The notes: generated from the sequence alone by a model not told the origin. A DNA stretch of 64,000 bases from Rhizobium sp. GN54 (GCF_021026345.1 NZ_JAJNCZ010000013.1:59586-123585), one strand, 5' to 3'. Numbered from the stretch's first letter, positions 27,173 through 36,212 are shown. Translations and numbers: made by a program.

Positions 27173-27973
27173 TCATTTCGATTTGAGGAAAATGTCGAGC
27201 CCGACCAGCCGGTCGAGCACCGCGATCGCAATCGCGGCACTGGCGATGAAGACCACCGATATGGCGGCGAGGTCCGGCGTGATAATCGAGCGGATGGAAT
27301 TGTAGATCTGCACCGGCAGGGTGACGCTGCGGGCATCGACCAGAAGCAGGCTGACCAGGAATTCGTTGAGCGCCAGGATAAACATCAGCAGCGAGCCGGT
27401 GATGACGCCCGGCAAGACGGCGGGCAGGGTGATGTAGAGGAAGCGCTGCAGCGGCGGCGCGCCGCAATTGGCGGCGGCGAGCTCGAGGTCGGGCGAGAGG
27501 TTGCTGGCGCTCGCCGTCACCGCCCAGATCATGAAGGGAAGGTTGATGACGCAGCAGGCGATGCCGACCGGCCAGAGCCTGCCGAGCACGCCCATGTTGC
27601 CGAACACCAGCATCATGCCGATGCCCGAGCCGATCAGCGGGATCGTGAACGGCAAAAGCAGGTAGATCTGGATGGAACGGGCGAAGCGGACCCGATACTT
27701 GGCGAGCGCGATGCCGGCGAGCGTTCCGACCGGGATCGAGACGATCGTGCAGATGGTGGCGACGATCAGCGAGCGGATGAAGGCCTGCCGTAGGTCGCTC
27801 GCCTGCGCGATCGCACCGTACCATTTCAAGGACAACCCTTCCGGCGGGAAGGTGATGATGTTGCCGGCGGTAAAGGACGCGCCGAGCACGACGATCGTCG
27901 GCGCCGACAGCATGACGAGGGCTGCGATCACGAAGGTCCAGATGACGACGGACTTGCTGCGGCTGCCGGTCAT
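27173..27973 (-). CDS. ABC transporter permease (PotC-like)
   Basis: A 266-residue inner-membrane protein with about six spans. The binding-protein-dependent permease motif EAA is degenerate as ELAAANCGAPPLQRFLYITLPAVLPGVITG near residue 165. Similar to PotC/PotI subunits of polyamine-type importers. ATG 27973 overlaps the stop of the preceding permease (ATGA). With its neighbours it forms a complete importer: ATPase, binding protein and two permeases. Confidence 0.9.
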   Translation of the reverse strand: MTGSRSKSVVIWTFVIAALVMLSAPTIVVLGASFTAGNIITFPPEGLSLKWYGAIAQASDLRQAFIRSLIVATICTIVSIPVGTLAGIALAKYRVRFARSIQIYLLLPFTIPLIGSGIGMMLVFGNMGVLGRLWPVGIACCVINLPFMIWAVTASASNLSPDLELAAANCGAPPLQRFLYITLPAVLPGVITGSLLMFILALNEFLVSLLLVDARSVTLPVQIYNSIRSIITPDLAAISVVFIASAAIAIAVLDRLVGLDIFLKSK

Positions 27974-28914
27974 TTGCGGCCTCCGGTCATGGCGAGCGTG
28001 CCGGCGCCGAACAGCATGAAGACGAGCCCGACCAGAAGCGAGCCGACGGCGACGAGCATCAGGGACAGCGTCGCGCCCATGCCCTGGTCGGAGGTGCGGA
28101 AGAACTGGTCGTAGATGGCGTTGGCGATGAAATCCTGCGAGCCGCCGCCGAGGATGGCCGGAATGGCGAAGTCGGTCAGAGACAGGGTGACGACGACGAG
28201 ACCGGCACCGACGAGGCCCGGGCGCGCAAGCGGCAGGACGACATGGCGGAAGGTGCGCAGCCAGTTGGCGCCGAGCGAGCTTGCGGCCGATTCCAGTTCG
28301 GCCGGGATCGCCGTCAGCGCCGGCGCCAGCATCAGGACGGCGAAGGGCAGCATGTATTGCACGAGGCCGAAGAGGACGGCGGGATAGTTGTAGAGAAGCC
28401 GCATCGGCGGCACGCCGACGAGGCCGAGGGCCTCGTTGACCATGCCCTGGTTGCCGAGGATGATCAGCCAGCCATAGGCGCGCACCACCTGGCCGATGAA
28501 GAAGGGCAGGAACAGCGCCACCAGCAGGAACTTGCGCAGGGCCGAGGACGGCGTGCGTACCATCAGATAGGCATAGGGAAAGGCGAAGATCAGGGTGACG
28601 ATCGTGACGATCACCGAGCCGAGCAGGCTGCGCCCGGCGACGGTGGCGAAGAAGCTCTCCGTCAACGCCCGCTGGTAGTTCGCAAGCGTCAGATCCTCCG
28701 ACATCAGGAAGGTGGAGGTGTCGAGGACGCGCAGGCTGGAATCGCCGATCTGGACGAGGCCCAGCACCAGAATGCCGACCAGAAGCACCGCCGGCGCCAG
28801 CATGAGATAGGGCAAGCCCTTCTCGAAGCGGGCCGGCCAGAGGCGGGCGGCGAGGCTTTCGAGCCCGTCCATGACGCGCCACGTCCATGGATAGGCGGCA
28901 CGGGATCTGCGCAT
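27970..28914 (-). CDS. ABC transporter permease (PotB-like)
   Basis: About 314 residues with six hydrophobic segments after a basic N-terminal region. The EAA-type loop is ELESAASSLGANWLRTFRHVVLPLARPGLVGAG. It resembles PotB/PotH permeases. Two starts are possible: ATG 28914 (AGGA 8 bp upstream) and ATG 28950 (also AGGA 8 bp upstream, 12 residues longer); 28914 is given because it puts less unconserved sequence before the first span. Partner of the PotC-like permease directly downstream. Confidence 0.87.
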   Translation of the reverse strand: MRRSRAAYPWTWRVMDGLESLAARLWPARFEKGLPYLMLAPAVLLVGILVLGLVQIGDSSLRVLDTSTFLMSEDLTLANYQRALTESFFATVAGRSLLGSVIVTIVTLIFAFPYAYLMVRTPSSALRKFLLVALFLPFFIGQVVRAYGWLIILGNQGMVNEALGLVGVPPMRLLYNYPAVLFGLVQYMLPFAVLMLAPALTAIPAELESAASSLGANWLRTFRHVVLPLARPGLVGAGLVVVTLSLTDFAIPAILGGGSQDFIANAIYDQFFRTSDQGMGATLSLMLVAVGSLLVGLVFMLFGAGTLAMTGGRK

Positions 28915-29023
28915 CGTTTCCGTCCTGCTTGCGATGGCCCTCGGGGGCATGACCCGGTTCCTGTGGGCAACGGCCCGCCAGGAGCCCGCCGCACCCGACG
29001 GCGCGGCGGGGAAGCGCTGGCAA

Positions 29024-30130
29024 TCAGCCCTGCATGATTTCCTTGAACTTCGAGAACCACTGGCTCTCGTTTTCGACCTGGATCTTGGACGAGATACGGA
29101 TGAGGTGCTTGAAGTCCTCTTCGGTCGTCGGATAGGACGGGTCGCCGACGAGGTCGGCCGGGGGCGTCAGGCCGGGGACGACGCCCGGAAGGCCGAGGCC
29201 GTCCAGCCAGACCTGCTGGGCTTCCTTGGTCAGGGCGTGGTTGATGTACTGCTTGGCCCAGTAGAGCTCGTTCTCCGGCAGGCCCTTGGGGATCCACAGG
29301 CCGTCGGTGTCGAACTTGGCGCCTTCCTCCGGCACGACCCAGGCGAGTTCGATGCCGTTCTTCCTGGCTTCGCGAGCGTTGGTGGAGATGGTGCAGGCCG
29401 CGTCGATCTCGCCCTTCTGGAACCAGGTGGTGAAGTCCGGGTCCTCGCCGAGCAGCGGCTGCTGTTCCTTGACCTTGGCGATGAAGTCCCAGGCCGGCTG
29501 CATGTTGCCCGGGATGTCCTCCAGCTTGCCGCCGCCGGCGACCTGGGCGGGGAAGTGGAAGCCGATGCCGTCATTGTAAAGCGCGATGCGGCCCTTCAGC
29601 TTCGGATCGAGCAGGTCCTTCCAGGACTTCGGCGGGCCATCCGGGAAGGCGGAGGGGCGATAGGCCAGCACGTAGACATAGCCGTAGGTGTTGACGATCG
29701 GGTAGCCGTCGAGGCCGACCGGCTTGGCAAGCTCGGTGGTGTTCTTCAGGTTCGGCAGATCGGACAGGTCTTCCGTGACGCCGCGCAGCGCCGACTTGGT
29801 GGCATTCGTCGTCGTGTCCCAGTTGATGTGGATCGGCGGTACGCGATTCTGCGCGACGGCGGCCCAGACCTTCGGCTGGATCTCGTTGTCCTCGGTCAGG
29901 TCGTGACGGACGGCGATGCCGGTCATCTTGGTGAAGCTGTCGGAGACGCCGGCCTTCAGGCTGTCGACCCAGCTGCCGCCCCAGGCGCGGACGATGATCT
30001 CGGCCGGCTTCTCCGGTTCCTGGGCAAAGGCCTTGCCGGTGCCGAGCGTGGCGGATGCGCCGACGGCCGCCATCGAGGCGAGCAGCGTGCGGCGGCGGAT
30101 TTCAGTGGTCAGGAATTTATCATGTGACAT
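29024..30130 (-). CDS. ABC transporter periplasmic binding protein (PotD-like)
   Basis: A 368-residue exported binding protein. It has a twin-arginine-like RRRTLLAS followed by a hydrophobic stretch and cleavage near AFA-QE. The mature part begins IIVRAWGGSWVDSLKAGV, typical of extracellular solute-binding family 1 proteins (PotD/spermidine-putrescine or Fe-binding class). GAGGAGA lies 7 bp before ATG 30130; the frame extends far upstream without a site. It gives the transporter its specificity. Ligand unknown; HisD-like and Zn-ADH enzymes in the operon suggest a polyol or amino alcohol. Confidence 0.9.
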   Translation of the reverse strand: MSHDKFLTTEIRRRTLLASMAAVGASATLGTGKAFAQEPEKPAEIIVRAWGGSWVDSLKAGVSDSFTKMTGIAVRHDLTEDNEIQPKVWAAVAQNRVPPIHINWDTTTNATKSALRGVTEDLSDLPNLKNTTELAKPVGLDGYPIVNTYGYVYVLAYRPSAFPDGPPKSWKDLLDPKLKGRIALYNDGIGFHFPAQVAGGGKLEDIPGNMQPAWDFIAKVKEQQPLLGEDPDFTTWFQKGEIDAACTISTNAREARKNGIELAWVVPEEGAKFDTDGLWIPKGLPENELYWAKQYINHALTKEAQQVWLDGLGLPGVVPGLTPPADLVGDPSYPTTEEDFKHLIRISSKIQVENESQWFSKFKEIMQG

Positions 30131-30164
30131 CGTGCGTTCTCCTCTGGCCGAAACCTTCTCTGGT

Positions 30165-31292
30165 TTACTTCTTGAAGACATGCATGTCCCGCGCATTCCA
30201 GCCGAGGCAGACGGAATCGCCCGGGCTGAACTGCAGGTGGTTGACGGGATCGTGGTCGAAGACGCGGAAAAGCTGGTCGCCGAGACCCGGCACCCGCACT
30301 TCGTAGACGATGCGCTCGCCCTCGAAGATGGCATCGACGACCGTGCCCTCGACGAGGGTGTCGAGATTGCCGAGGGTTTCGGCGCGCGGGGCGATGCGGA
30401 TCTGCTCGGCGCGCACGGCGCCCGCGCAGGCGTCGCCACCGGCCAGCGCTTCGCCGACGGCGACGCCGGGAAGCGTGCAGCCATGTGCGCTGACCGACAC
30501 CGAAGCGCCGTCGCGGGCGGCAACGACGCCCTCGATGAAGTTGGTGACGCCGATGAAATTGGCGACGAAGGCGTTGGCCGGGGTGCGATAGGCCTGCACC
30601 GGCTCCGCCTTCTGCTGGATCAGACCGCCTTCCATGACGATCACCTCGTCGGAGACGACGAGCGCCTCGCGCTGGTCGTGGGTGACGTTGATGGTGGTGA
30701 CGCCGAGTTCCTTCTGGATGCGGCGGAACTCCAGCTGCATCTCCTCGCGGAGCTTGCGGTCGAGGGCTGCGAGCGGTTCGTCGAGCAGGAGCAGATCCGG
30801 CTCGAATACCAGCGCCCGGGCGATCGCCACGCGCTGCTGCTGGCCGCCGGAAAGCTCGTTGATGCGGCGGCCGCCATAGCCGCCGAGGCGGACGAGCTCA
30901 AGATAGCGTTCGACCTTCTCGGGGATCGCGCGGGCGTCGTGGCGGCGCATCTTCAGGGGGAAGGCGACGTTCTCGGCCGCCGTCATGTGCGGGAACAGTG
31001 CCAGCTTCTGGAACACCATGCCGATCGCGCGGCGATGGGGCGGAACGGCACTGACGGGGCGGTCGTTGATATAGATCTCGCCGCTCGTCGGCGCGTCGAA
31101 GCCGGCGATCATCCGAAGCAGCGTGGTCTTGCCGGAACCGGAGGGGCCGAGGATGGTGAGGAACCTGCCCTTCGGAAGGTCGAAGGAGGCATTGCGCACG
31201 GCATGCACGTCGCCGAAGACCATGCCGACGTCCCGGACGGAGACGGCGATGGTATCGCGGGGCCCGCGACGTTCGGCGGAAGCGGCTGCCAT
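30165..31292 (-). CDS. ABC transporter ATPase (PotA-like)
   Basis: A 375-residue ATPase. Walker A GPSGSGKTT, Q-loop VFQKLALFPH, signature LSGGQQQR and Walker B LLLLDEPLAALD are intact. A C-terminal TOBE-like domain follows. Typical of the PotA/MalK/UgpC group. Start at 31292 is set by AGGGGGA 6 bp upstream. First gene of the large leftward operon; an operator-like site lies 77 bp upstream. Confidence 0.92.
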   Translation of the reverse strand: MAAASAERRGPRDTIAVSVRDVGMVFGDVHAVRNASFDLPKGRFLTILGPSGSGKTTLLRMIAGFDAPTSGEIYINDRPVSAVPPHRRAIGMVFQKLALFPHMTAAENVAFPLKMRRHDARAIPEKVERYLELVRLGGYGGRRINELSGGQQQRVAIARALVFEPDLLLLDEPLAALDRKLREEMQLEFRRIQKELGVTTINVTHDQREALVVSDEVIVMEGGLIQQKAEPVQAYRTPANAFVANFIGVTNFIEGVVAARDGASVSVSAHGCTLPGVAVGEALAGGDACAGAVRAEQIRIAPRAETLGNLDTLVEGTVVDAIFEGERIVYEVRVPGLGDQLFRVFDHDPVNHLQFSPGDSVCLGWNARDMHVFKK

Positions 31293-31368
31293 GACTATTC
31301 CCCCTGCCCTTGCGGGCTCCTGCGCGGCATGGCGGTTTCCGGGGAATCCGTTCATGGCGCCAAGTTGC

Positions 31369-31387
31369 CTATACAAATACGTACAAG
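31369..31387. promoter_or_regulatory. Candidate regulator operator before the potA-like gene
   Basis: CTATACAAATACGTACAAG, 77-95 bp upstream of the ATPase start. It resembles the palindrome at 32312-32331, with CTATACA and GTACA half-sites, but with three extra central bases. The GntR/HutC regulator encoded in the operon is the natural candidate. Inferred from similarity of two sites only. Confidence 0.35.
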
Positions 31388-31491
31388 TGACGTCAATCGC
31401 ATCTGCGCATAAAACATGCTGTTGCGCGAGTTGCCTCGAATATGTGCAGGCCCGCCGCTGGGCCATGCTTTCGATGCTTCCGCGCCGTCTC

Positions 31492-32259
31492 TCATATCGA
31501 AGCGAGGTATCCCCCGTCCACCGGGATGCAGTGGCCCGTGACATAGGCCGCCGCATCGCTGCACAGGAAAATCACCACCCCGCCGATGTCGCCCTCGCCG
31601 CCGAAGCGCCCTTGCGGGATCTTGGCCAGCATGCGCTCCTGCCAGGCCTCGTCGTCGTAGAAGACTTCCGTCATCGCCGTGCGGAAATAGCCCGGCGCGA
31701 TTGCGTTGACGCGAATGCCGTGGGCAGCCCATTCCGTTGCCAGTGCACGTGTCATGCCGAGCAGGCCGGTCTTCGAGGCGCCGTAGGGAACGGCGGTCGG
31801 GATGCCGACGAAGGAGGTGAGCGAGCAGAGATTGACGATGGCCCCGCCGCCCCTCTCCGCCATGATGCGGCCGGCGGCGCGGGCGCAGAAGAAGGCGCCC
31901 TTGAGATTGGTGTCGACGATGCTGTCCCACAGCGCCTCGTCGACGTCGAGCGAGGGGCGGACGTTCTCGAAGCCGGCATTGTTGATGAGGATGTCGAGGC
32001 CGCCGAGGGCCTCCGCCGCCTTCCCGATCGTCGCGGTGGAGGCATCGACGTCGCGCACGTCCTGCGCCAGCGCCACGCATCTTGCGCCGGCCTGCTCGAC
32101 CAGGGCGATCGTCTCGGAAAGCTGTTCCGGTTTCCGGGCGGTCACCGCGATGTCGGCGCCCGCGCCGGCAAGGGCCACGGCGATCGTCTGGCCGATGCCG
32201 CGACTGGCGCCCGTCACCAGCGCGCGACGGCCGGCGAGATCGAAGAGGGGGCGGGGCAT
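31492..32259 (-). CDS. Short-chain dehydrogenase/reductase
   Basis: A 255-residue SDR. Cofactor loop TGASRGIGQ at the N-terminus, NNAG in the middle, catalytic Ser in LCSLTSF and Tyr-x3-Lys as YGASK; C-terminal GHCIPVDGGYL is the usual family ending. Start at 32259 is supported by AAGGAG 5 bp upstream; two upstream in-frame ATGs lack as good a site. It lies upstream of the ATPase gene on the same strand with a 200-bp gap containing the operator-like site, and is divergent from a HisC-like gene. Probably oxidises or reduces a hydroxyl group of the operon substrate. Confidence 0.88.
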   Translation of the reverse strand: MPRPLFDLAGRRALVTGASRGIGQTIAVALAGAGADIAVTARKPEQLSETIALVEQAGARCVALAQDVRDVDASTATIGKAAEALGGLDILINNAGFENVRPSLDVDEALWDSIVDTNLKGAFFCARAAGRIMAERGGGAIVNLCSLTSFVGIPTAVPYGASKTGLLGMTRALATEWAAHGIRVNAIAPGYFRTAMTEVFYDDEAWQERMLAKIPQGRFGGEGDIGGVVIFLCSDAAAYVTGHCIPVDGGYLASI

Positions 32260-32311
32260 GGCGGCTCCTTTCATGGCTGGTTTCGGGATCACAGCATTAA
32301 ACGCTTTACAT

Positions 32312-32331
32312 GTCTATACATATGTACAGAC
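32312..32331. promoter_or_regulatory. Near-perfect 20-bp palindrome, candidate operator
   Basis: GTCTATACATATGTACAGAC reads the same on both strands except for one mismatched pair. It sits between the divergent SDR (start 32259) and aminotransferase (start 32384) genes, so one protein bound there could control both. GntR/HutC proteins bind such TA-rich dyads; the operon encodes one. Confidence 0.5.
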
Positions 32332-32383
32332 TGACGGCGCCGACCTAGCGGCGGCTCGAACGATGCACATGGAGAATACGCAG

Positions 32384-33493
32384 ATGGCAGATCCTTCAAG
32401 CCCCATTCGCGAAGAGGTTTTCGCCATTGCGCCCTACAATGCCGGCCTGACCATCGACGAGGTCAGGCGGCGCCACGGGGTCGAGGTGGTGGCCAAGCTC
32501 GGTTCGAACGAGAACCCGAACGGTCCCTCGGCAGGCATCGCATCTGTGCTCTCCGCGATCCATGAACTGGCGCGGCTCTATCCGGACCCGAGCGGACGGG
32601 CACTCACAGCCGAGATCGCCGGCAGGTTCGGCGTGGAGGAGAGCCAGGTCGTCCTCGGCAACGGTTCGGAGGATCTGATCGCCGTCATCTGCCGTGCGGT
32701 GGTGCGCCCGGGCGATACCGTGGCCACCCTCTACCCGTCCTTCCCGCTGCACGAGGACTATACGACGCTGATGGGCGGGCGGGTCGATCGCATCGCCGTG
32801 AGACCGGACCTGACGATCGATGTCGACGCGCTCGTGGCGGCGGCGCGCCGCAAGCCGCGCATGCTTCTCTTCGCCAATCCGATGAATCCGGTCGGCTCCT
32901 GGCTGACGCCGGCCGAACTCGACCGCGTGATTGCGGCGGTGGACCCGGAGACGCTTGTCGTCGTCGACGAGGCCTATGCCGAATATGCTGCGGGCCAGGA
33001 CTATCCCTCGACCGTCGATCTGCTCCGCGGCACGCCGCTGAACTGGGCCATGCTCCGGACCTTCTCCAAGGCCTACGGGCTGGCCGGTCTCCGCATCGGC
33101 TACGGCATTGCGAGCTCGGCCGAACTCTGCGGCTTCTTCGACCGCGTCCGGACGCCGTTCAACACCAACGCCGTCGCCCAGGCGGCGGCACTCGCAGCGC
33201 TCGCCGACCCGGCGCATCTCGACCTTTCCGTCGCCATGGCGCTGTCCGAACGCGACCGCATCGGGAAGGCCCTGCTCGACCTCGGCTACAGGATCGCGCC
33301 GTCGAAATGCAACTTCCTGTTCTTCGATGCCGACCGGGATGCGACGGTGCTGGCAGAGGCGCTGCTCGCCGGCGGCGTCATCGTCAAGCCGTGGAAGCAG
33401 CCGGGTTTTGAGACCTTCGTCCGCGTCAGCATCGGCAGCCCGGTCGAGAACGATCACTTCCTGGCAGCCTTGAAGGCCGTGAGCCCTGCATGA
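32384..33493 (+). CDS. Histidinol-phosphate aminotransferase-like enzyme
   Basis: A 369-residue fold-type I PLP aminotransferase of the HisC branch. Markers: KLGSNENPNGPS near residue 45, GNGSEDLIAVICRAVV, YPSFPLHEDY, the ANPMNPVGSWL strand, VDEAYAEY (Asp for the PLP nitrogen) and the SKAYGLAGLRIGYGIA lysine loop. GGAGA lies 8 bp before ATG 32384; two ATGs just upstream (32363, 32369) lie before or on that site. It is divergent from the SDR gene. A role in catabolism with the neighbouring HisD-like protein seems more likely than histidine biosynthesis, because no other his genes are present. Confidence 0.85.
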   Translation: MADPSSPIREEVFAIAPYNAGLTIDEVRRRHGVEVVAKLGSNENPNGPSAGIASVLSAIHELARLYPDPSGRALTAEIAGRFGVEESQVVLGNGSEDLIAVICRAVVRPGDTVATLYPSFPLHEDYTTLMGGRVDRIAVRPDLTIDVDALVAAARRKPRMLLFANPMNPVGSWLTPAELDRVIAAVDPETLVVVDEAYAEYAAGQDYPSTVDLLRGTPLNWAMLRTFSKAYGLAGLRIGYGIASSAELCGFFDRVRTPFNTNAVAQAAALAALADPAHLDLSVAMALSERDRIGKALLDLGYRIAPSKCNFLFFDADRDATVLAEALLAGGVIVKPWKQPGFETFVRVSIGSPVENDHFLAALKAVSPA

Positions 33494-33494
33494 T

Positions 33495-33537
33495 CCGACA
33501 AGCACTAGGCTCGCCGTGCGAGCCTAGTGCTTGTCGG
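33495..33537. terminator. Perfect 19-bp hairpin between convergent genes
   Basis: A 19-bp stem (33495-33513 with 33519-33537) without mismatch and a 5-nt CCGTG loop. It begins one base after the HisC-like stop and ends inside the last codons of the convergent permease, so that gene's stop codon lies in the stem. There is no clear T-tract, but the stem is long enough to stop transcripts from both sides. Confidence 0.65.
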
Positions 33538-34327
33538 TATTCGCCATCGCTCCCAGAAGTTTCGGCAGGTCGCCGAAGCGGGCGACGAGGCCGAAGATCA
33601 GGGTGGCGATCGCGACGAACAGGATCGTCACCGACGCCATGGTCGGCGTGTAGCCGTAGCGCAGCGCGTTGAAGATCTTGATCGGCAGCGTCTCCATGGT
33701 GAAGCCGACGGTCATGTAGGCGACGATGTACTCGTTGAGCGACAGCACGAAGGCGAAGGCATAGCCGGAGACGAGATAGGGCAGGATCAGCGGCAGCACG
33801 ACGGTTCGGAAGATCCTCCGGTCGTCGGCGCCCATGGTGGCGGCCGCCTCGACCAGCGAACGGTCGATCGAGGAGAAGCCGAGCGAGAGCGTCACCAGCG
33901 GCAGGGTGACGAAGAAGATCGCGTGGCTGATCGCCGCCGTCCACGGCTGGCCGTAGAACCCGGTCGTCGCCCAGAACGTGAGCATTCCGAGCGCGGTGAT
34001 GACTGGCGGCAGGGTGAAGGGTGCGATGCCGAGAAGCTGGAAGATGTTGGCCCAGGGCGCGTGTCGCCGCCAGAGGAACCAGGAGAGCGGCAGCGCGATC
34101 GCGAGCGCCAATGCCGCCGAGACCGCGGCGAGCGTGATCGATGCGAGAAGCGCGTTGCGCCATTCCGGATTGGTGAAGATCTCGCCATACCAGGAGAGCG
34201 AGAAGCCCTGCGGGGGAAAGGCGAGCGTCTGCTTCTCGTTGACCGAGACGCCGGCGACGACGATCAGCGGCAGCGACAGGAACAGCCCGACGAGGCCGAG
34301 ATAGAGACGCTGGAGAAACGTGGTCAT
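33524..34327 (-). CDS. ABC transporter permease (PotC-like), second system
   Basis: A 267-residue membrane protein with about six spans. The EAA-type loop is SLVEAAATMGADDRRIFRTVVLPLILPYLVSG. Similar to PotC. Its final codons form part of the 19-bp hairpin at 33495-33537. Starts by ATGA overlap on the preceding permease. Last gene of a second, separate polyamine-type importer. Confidence 0.9.
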   Translation of the reverse strand: MTTFLQRLYLGLVGLFLSLPLIVVAGVSVNEKQTLAFPPQGFSLSWYGEIFTNPEWRNALLASITLAAVSAALALAIALPLSWFLWRRHAPWANIFQLLGIAPFTLPPVITALGMLTFWATTGFYGQPWTAAISHAIFFVTLPLVTLSLGFSSIDRSLVEAAATMGADDRRIFRTVVLPLILPYLVSGYAFAFVLSLNEYIVAYMTVGFTMETLPIKIFNALRYGYTPTMASVTILFVAIATLIFGLVARFGDLPKLLGAMANTDKH

Positions 34328-35178
34328 GCGGCTTCTCCCTTGCGGCCGGCGATCAGCGTGAGTGCGACGAGGCCAAGCGTGACGAGCACGAGGAACACGG
34401 CCATGGCGGAGGCGAACGGCATGTTCGACTGATAGATCGCCTGGTCGGTGATCAGCACAGACAGCGTCCAGTGCTGGGGCCGGCCGAGGATCTGTGGCAG
34501 CAGGTAGGAGCCGAGCGCGAAGATGAAGACCATGATCAGCGTCGCGACGATGGTGTTTCTGAGCGCCGGCACGACGACGGTGAAGAACGACTTGACCGGC
34601 GACGCACCGAGCGTGCGGGCGGCCTCCGTCAGCGTCGGGTCGAGACGGACCAGTGCGGGATAGAGCACGAGCACGGTATAGGGCAGCGCCTGGTAGACCA
34701 TCGCCGTCAGCACCGCGCCGAAGCTCGGATTCAACGCCACCGGCTCGCTCATCAGCCCGATGGCGACGAGAAGGTTGGTGATGCCGGCCGTGCGCGAGAA
34801 CAGCGTCGACCAGGCAAAGCCGATGATGACCTCGGACAGCGACAGCACCGACAGGAGCGCAACGAGCCACAGGACCTGCGTCCTGCGGCGGGCGCGCGAC
34901 AGGAGGTAGGTGAAGGGAACGGCGATGACGACGCAGCAGATGGCGACCGTCACCGCGAGAAACAGGGAGAAACCCAGCACCTTGCCGAAGAAGAGGCTGA
35001 GGAACCGGGCATAATTGTCGAACACGAAGGCCGTCGAATAGAAGCCGGCCGGATCGCGCTGGAAGAAGGACACCGCGATCATCGTCGCAAACGGGATGAC
35101 GAAGAAGACGATCAGCATGCCTGCCGGAAACAGCAGCGGGCCGTAGTCGGCCAGTCTCTGCGGCGCCTCGCGTCTCAT
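34324..35178 (-). CDS. ABC transporter permease (PotB-like), second system
   Basis: A 284-residue inner-membrane protein with six hydrophobic segments and the loop TLTEAARTLGASPVKSFFTVVVPALRNTIV (EAA motif). It pairs with the permease directly downstream. Its start overlaps the ATPase stop, so the three genes are tightly coupled. Not closely similar to the first transporter's PotB-like subunit, so this is a distinct import system rather than a recent duplicate. Confidence 0.9.
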   Translation of the reverse strand: MRREAPQRLADYGPLLFPAGMLIVFFVIPFATMIAVSFFQRDPAGFYSTAFVFDNYARFLSLFFGKVLGFSLFLAVTVAICCVVIAVPFTYLLSRARRRTQVLWLVALLSVLSLSEVIIGFAWSTLFSRTAGITNLLVAIGLMSEPVALNPSFGAVLTAMVYQALPYTVLVLYPALVRLDPTLTEAARTLGASPVKSFFTVVVPALRNTIVATLIMVFIFALGSYLLPQILGRPQHWTLSVLITDQAIYQSNMPFASAMAVFLVLVTLGLVALTLIAGRKGEAA

Positions 35179-36212
35179 GACTTCAACACCACGCAGGCAT
35201 CGGGCGAAAGCCTGATGCCGACGTTCTGGCCGACGCTCACGTCGGGTCGCGCATTCGGCATCGAGACGGCGACGATCTGCTTGTCGCCGGCCTCGACGAA
35301 GGTCTCGATCGTGCCGCCGAGGTCGCGGACGAAGGTGACCCTCGCTTCGATCGCGCCATGGCCGGGGGCAGTCAGGTGAACATCCTCGGGACGGACCGAC
35401 AGCACGCCTCTGGAAAGACCGGCGGGAATGGCGAGGTTTTCCACGACGGCGCCCAGCACCGTGGCCCGGCCGGCGCTGTCTGCGGAGAAGTCGATGAGGT
35501 TCGTCATGCCGATGAAGTCGGCGACGAAGGTGTCGGCGGGACGGCGGTAGATCTCGACCGGCGCGGCGGCCTGGCGGATCTCGCCGCCGTTCATGACCAC
35601 GACCGTGTCCGCCATGGTCATGGCCTCGCGCTGGTCGTGGGTGACGACGATGGTGGTGATGCCGAGACGCTGCTGCAACTGGCGCAATTCCACCTGCATG
35701 GCCTCGCGCAGCTTGGCGTCGAGCGCGGACAGCGGCTCGTCCAGCAGGAACAGCTTCGGCGAGATCGCGAGTGCACGCGCAATGGCGACGCGCTGCCGCT
35801 GGCCGCCGGAGAGTTTCGCCACCGGGCGGTCGGCATAGCCGGACAGATGGATCATCGACAGCAGTTCGTCGACGCGCTTCTTCTGGTCTTCCTTGCCGGC
35901 GCCGCGGATGCGCAGGGAATAGGCGATGTTCTCACCGACCGTCAGGTGCGGGAACAGCGCCAGCGACTGGAACACCATGCCGAGATCGCGCTTGTGGGTC
36001 GGGACGCGGGTGATGTCCGTGCCGTCCAGGTTGATCGCGCCCGCGGTCGGCAGGTCCAGTCCGGCAATCATGCGCATCAAGGTGGTCTTGCCGCAGCCGG
36101 ACGGGCCGAGCAGGCAGACGAAGGTGCCGTGCGGAACGGTGAGATCGACGTTCTTCACCGCCGTGAAGCTGCCGAATTCCTTGGTGACGTTCTGGAGTGT
36201 CAATCCGGACAT
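35175..36212 (-). CDS. ABC transporter ATPase (PotA-like), second system
   Basis: A 345-residue ATPase with Walker A GPSGCGKTT, Q-loop VFQSLALFPH, signature LSGGQRQR, Walker B LFLLDEPLSALD, and a C-terminal TOBE-like domain. Start at 36212 is preferred over 36242 because GGAG lies about 5 bp upstream and homology begins MSGLTLQNV. The gap to the binding-protein gene holds a RIME-like palindromic element. Confidence 0.9.
   Translation of the reverse strand: MSGLTLQNVTKEFGSFTAVKNVDLTVPHGTFVCLLGPSGCGKTTLMRMIAGLDLPTAGAINLDGTDITRVPTHKRDLGMVFQSLALFPHLTVGENIAYSLRIRGAGKEDQKKRVDELLSMIHLSGYADRPVAKLSGGQRQRVAIARALAISPKLFLLDEPLSALDAKLREAMQVELRQLQQRLGITTIVVTHDQREAMTMADTVVVMNGGEIRQAAAPVEIYRRPADTFVADFIGMTNLIDFSADSAGRATVLGAVVENLAIPAGLSRGVLSVRPEDVHLTAPGHGAIEARVTFVRDLGGTIETFVEAGDKQIVAVSMPNARPDVSVGQNVGIRLSPDACVVLKS

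Noticed and set aside
25807..33493. Histidine biosynthesis operon (HisD plus HisC)
   Set aside because: No other his genes are present, HisD metal ligands are altered, and the neighbours are transport and catabolic genes.
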